From Anaerolineae bacterium (GTDB lineage: Bacteria > Chloroflexota > Anaerolineae > DUEN01), in contig JAGHDS010000468.1 in the NCBI GenBank assembly GCA_021159845.1, positions 1-5,949 on the forward strand: DNA of 5,949 bases, read 5' to 3'. How positions within the stretch are numbered: the first letter of the stretch is position 1; the number at the start of each line of letters is the position of its first letter. Below the pieces are notes generated by a model. The model worked only from the letters and a program-made list of their open reading frames with translations. It was not told where the DNA came from and did not search any database. Position numbers and translations under genes: made by a program. Shown here piece by piece: positions 4,368 to 5,949 of the stretch.

Positions 4368-5654
4368 TTACCTCCCCATCAAACCGGCTGTCAGGATTGC
4401 GCCGCCGGCGATACCGAGAAGCACCGCTGGAAGCTGCGAAGGAGGCGGGACTGGAACCGCCTGCTGCGCCGGCGCCTCCAAAATCACCGGCCCTTGTGCA
4501 TACGGAATTTCTTGTAGCCGACTCAAAAGCTGATACAGATACGCCGATTGGTCGTAGGCAGCCTGCTGCTGCGCGAGGAGATCGGCCGCCTGCTGCGTCT
4601 CCGAGCTCGCCGCGGCTGTCTGCGCTGTCTCGTAATGCTCTGCCGGGCTCGGTTCATAGGTCGGCGGGGGAGTCGATGCTCCTCCGCCTCCACCAGGGAC
4701 CGGCGGCGCGTAAGGCGCGGACGGCTTTTTCGACAGGTCGTACTTCGGCAACTCCGTCTCCGCCGGTGGAGTCAGCCGCAGGCCGGCATGATAGTCATAT
4801 TCAGCGGTCGCGTACTTGATCGCCTGCGCGATCACTCGCCCTTCCTGTTCAGGAGCGATCACCCGCCCGGTCGCCCGGATCATCGCCTGTCGTGCTTCTT
4901 CGATCAGTTGATTTTTCCGGTTCTGAATCCATCGCTCCCGCGCCTGCGCCGCCTGAAGACGTTCGTACTGCTGCTGTGCCGTCTCCTGCTGCAGATGCCG
5001 CAGGGTTTCCCGCTGTGCCCGTTCGGCATTCGCCGCCGCGGCTGCTGATTCCCTTCCCGCGGCTACGTTCTCCGCCCGCCGCCGGCGCGCCTCGTCGAGC
5101 AGTTGCTGTTGCCTAGCGATCCGCGCCGCTTCCTCCGCCCGGCGTTGCGCCTCGGCGACCCGTTGCGCCGCGCGCGCCGCTTCCTGCTCTCGACCAGCCT
5201 CGATCAGCGCAATTTCGGATTGCTTGAGCTCTGCAGCCGCGCTGCTCTGAGCGATGATCTGCTTCGCCCGCTCTGCTTTCGCAGCGCGCCGCGCCTCTTC
5301 CTGCGCAATCCGCCACGCATCGTAGCGCGCTTTGAAATCTGTGATCGATTCGCCCGGTTTCCGCACGGGAACAGGTTCCCCCGTCCCGGGCGGCTTCGTT
5401 TGTGTCGGCGGCTGCTGTGGTGGCTTCGTCTGAGCAGGCGGCTTTTTCTGAACTTTTGCCGCGGCTTCAGCCGCTTTCCTTTGGGCCTCGGCCCGAACCT
5501 TAGCCGACACCCCTCTGTGACTCTGCGTTACCTGCGCATAGCGCGCGGCACGCACGGCCTCCAATTGCTGACGCCAAGCGTTGTACCGCTTCAGGTACTC
5601 TTCCCTGCTCTCCTTCGCTGGATTCCATACCGGGGCAGGTGGAAGCGTCGCCAT
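4368..5654 (-). CDS. Long coiled-coil, proline-rich protein with a C-terminal membrane anchor
   Basis: This is the largest gene in the window, 428 residues, family unknown. In order: a module at residues 15-38 (ESREEYLKRYNAWR...), a Pro/Gln/Lys linker at about 72-100 with QTKPP twice, a second copy of the first module at 102-125 (ESITDFKARYDAWR...), and a long Ala/Glu/Arg/Gln-rich helix to about residue 270 that is probably coiled coil. A more globular part around 255-300 follows, then a Pro/Gly-rich hinge (about 310-340) containing PPPTY-EPSPAE, then Ala/Gln-rich sequence. Residues 409-426 form one hydrophobic helix, followed only by Gly-Arg. The shape is a long stalk tethered to a membrane, as in a virion-associated or spike-anchoring protein. 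A tape-measure protein is less likely because there is only one terminal membrane helix and no tail genes lie nearby. The start is fixed by GGGAGGT. The TAA stop lies one base before the next ATG. The ORF is certain; the role is inferred. Confidence 0.93.
   Translation of the reverse strand: MATLPPAPVWNPAKESREEYLKRYNAWRQQLEAVRAARYAQVTQSHRGVSAKVRAEAQRKAAEAAAKVQKKPPAQTKPPQQPPTQTKPPGTGEPVPVRKPGESITDFKARYDAWRIAQEEARRAAKAERAKQIIAQSSAAAELKQSEIALIEAGREQEAARAAQRVAEAQRRAEEAARIARQQQLLDEARRRRAENVAAGRESAAAAANAERAQRETLRHLQQETAQQQYERLQAAQARERWIQNRKNQLIEEARQAMIRATGRVIAPEQEGRVIAQAIKYATAEYDYHAGLRLTPPAETELPKYDLSKKPSAPYAPPVPGGGGGASTPPPTYEPSPAEHYETAQTAAASSETQQAADLLAQQQAAYDQSAYLYQLLSRLQEIPYAQGPVILEAPAQQAVPVPPPSQLPAVLLGIAGGAILTAGLMGR
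5280..5351 (-). repeat. Protein-level repeat, copy 2 of E-S-x5-[KR]RY-[DN]-AWR
   Basis: These bases encode residues 102-125 of the 428-residue protein, the second copy of the module at residues 15-38. It sits directly before the long Ala/Glu/Arg helix, so it may cap or nucleate that coiled coil. The role is inferred. Confidence 0.7.
5541..5612 (-). repeat. Protein-level repeat, copy 1 of E-S-x5-[KR]RY-[DN]-AWR
   Basis: These bases encode residues 15-38 of the 428-residue protein. They match residues 102-125 (bases 5280-5351) in register: E-S, then an aromatic residue five positions in, then [KA]-R-Y-[ND]-A-W-R, then a Glu/Arg/Ala-rich helix. The copies are 87 residues apart across a proline-rich linker, which suggests duplication of a short helical module. 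Confidence 0.7.
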
Positions 5655-5657
5655 GAG

Positions 5658-5664
5658 ACCTCCC
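5658..5664 (-). promoter_or_regulatory. Shine-Dalgarno site for the 428-residue gene
   Basis: The minus strand reads GGGAGGT, three to four bases before the ATG at 5652-5654. It overlaps the TAG stop of the preceding gene, which suggests translational coupling and supports this start. Confidence 0.7.
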
Positions 5665-5948
5665 TACCGTGCCAGTTCCTTCATCAGATCCTCGACCCGC
5701 GCCCGCAGCGCAGCTCCAGGACTGGGCTCACCTACCTCGTAGAACTCCGCCTCCGGCGCCTGCAGGATCGGGAGCTGGAACTTGTTGAACGGGAGCGAGA
5801 TCGATCCCGCTGTCGTCCCACTCGTGAAGGCGTTCACCCAGTCAGCATCGAGATACACCACGATTGCGAAGTCCGGCGGAAGCGGGAACGGACAATCGAG
5901 CCGATTGAACCGCCACTGGTTCATCGTGTGGAGCTGCTGCGTATCCAT
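5664..5948 (-). CDS. Unrecognised protein, possibly the C-terminal end of a larger structural protein (5' end open)
   Basis: I do not recognise this protein. The reading frame is open to the window edge. The first visible ATG (5946-5948) has only one base upstream, so no ribosome binding site can be judged and the 94 residues may be the tail of a longer protein. Residues 20-65 look beta-rich and hydrophobic (FAIVVYLDADW, SISLPFNKFQLPIL), as in a capsid or other virion protein. Residues 79-94 form a charged amphipathic helix. No membrane segment is visible. Residues 74-78 read EPSPG, close to the EPSPAE motif of two downstream membrane proteins. The gene ends in TAG, and that stop overlaps the Shine-Dalgarno sequence of the next gene, so the two are probably one operon. 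A virion role is inferred from position only. Confidence 0.75.
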   Translation of the reverse strand: MDTQQLHTMNQWRFNRLDCPFPLPPDFAIVVYLDADWVNAFTSGTTAGSISLPFNKFQLPILQAPEAEFYEVGEPSPGAALRARVEDLMKELAR

Positions 5949-5949
5949 C

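Noticed and set aside
4265..4819. 184-codon plus-strand open frame, opposite the 81- and 428-residue genes
   Set aside because: It is an Arg/Ala/Pro/Ser-rich shadow in GC-rich DNA. It crosses the junction of two well-supported minus-strand genes.
1..5949. Intrinsic terminators, promoters, tRNA, CRISPR or insertion sequences
   Set aside because: Gene gaps are at most 16 bases apart from the 36 bases after the fibre stop. I found no hairpin followed by a T-run in the coding direction, no regular spaced repeats, no tRNA-like fold and no transposase-like ORF.

Overview
The window is one tightly packed array of genes, all read from the minus strand, so the biological order runs from high to low coordinates. 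Almost every base is coding. Gaps are 0-16 bases, several stop and start codons overlap, and most starts have a strong purine-rich Shine-Dalgarno sequence (AGGAGG or AAGGAG). The proteins are small, mostly unfamiliar, and rich in single membrane segments, coiled coils and low-complexity linkers. One has clear hallmarks of viral receptor-binding fibres. I read the window as part of the structural (virion) module of a bacterial virus or provirus, probably from an uncultivated, GC-rich host. The Shine-Dalgarno usage favours a bacterial host but does not exclude an archaeon.

Layout in transcription order. First, the 3' end or whole of an unrecognised protein (5948-5664). Then a run of membrane and structural proteins: a 428-residue coiled-coil and proline-rich protein with a C-terminal membrane anchor (5654-4368); an 81-residue C-anchored protein (4366-4121); a 198-residue soluble, probably beta-rich protein (4116-3520); a 173-residue N-anchored protein with a Thr/Pro linker (3503-2982); a 105-residue N-anchored protein (2979-2662); a 220-residue N-anchored coiled-coil protein (2665-2003); a 36-residue membrane microprotein (2006-1896); a 106-residue C-anchored protein with a 30-residue internal repeat (1899-1579); and a 69-residue protein with one membrane segment and a coiled coil (1569-1360). 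Then the distal part: a 38-residue very basic protein (1367-1251), a 249-residue fibre-like protein (1236-487), an in-frame 62-residue ORF after its TAA stop (450-262), an 80-residue basic protein (259-17), and the first codons of another gene (20 to beyond 1).

Eight proteins within about 4.3 kb carry exactly one predicted membrane helix, and no holin/endolysin pair, tape-measure or tail-sheath gene is visible. This resembles the banks of small membrane-protein genes in tailless icosahedral viruses with an internal lipid membrane (PRD1-like and P23-77/SH1-like groups) more than a tailed-phage module. No capsid protein or packaging ATPase lies in the window, so this assignment is inference.

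The most notable points are the run of single-span membrane proteins, an in-frame TAA that splits what looks like one fibre reading frame, two microgenes of 36 and 38 codons, a fourfold F-x-T-x-x-[VI]-P repeat, and a proline motif (PPT-[YH]-EPSPAE) shared by two non-adjacent membrane proteins. No tRNA, rRNA, CRISPR, insertion sequence, promoter or intrinsic terminator could be supported. Transcription presumably starts upstream of 5949 and runs past base 1.
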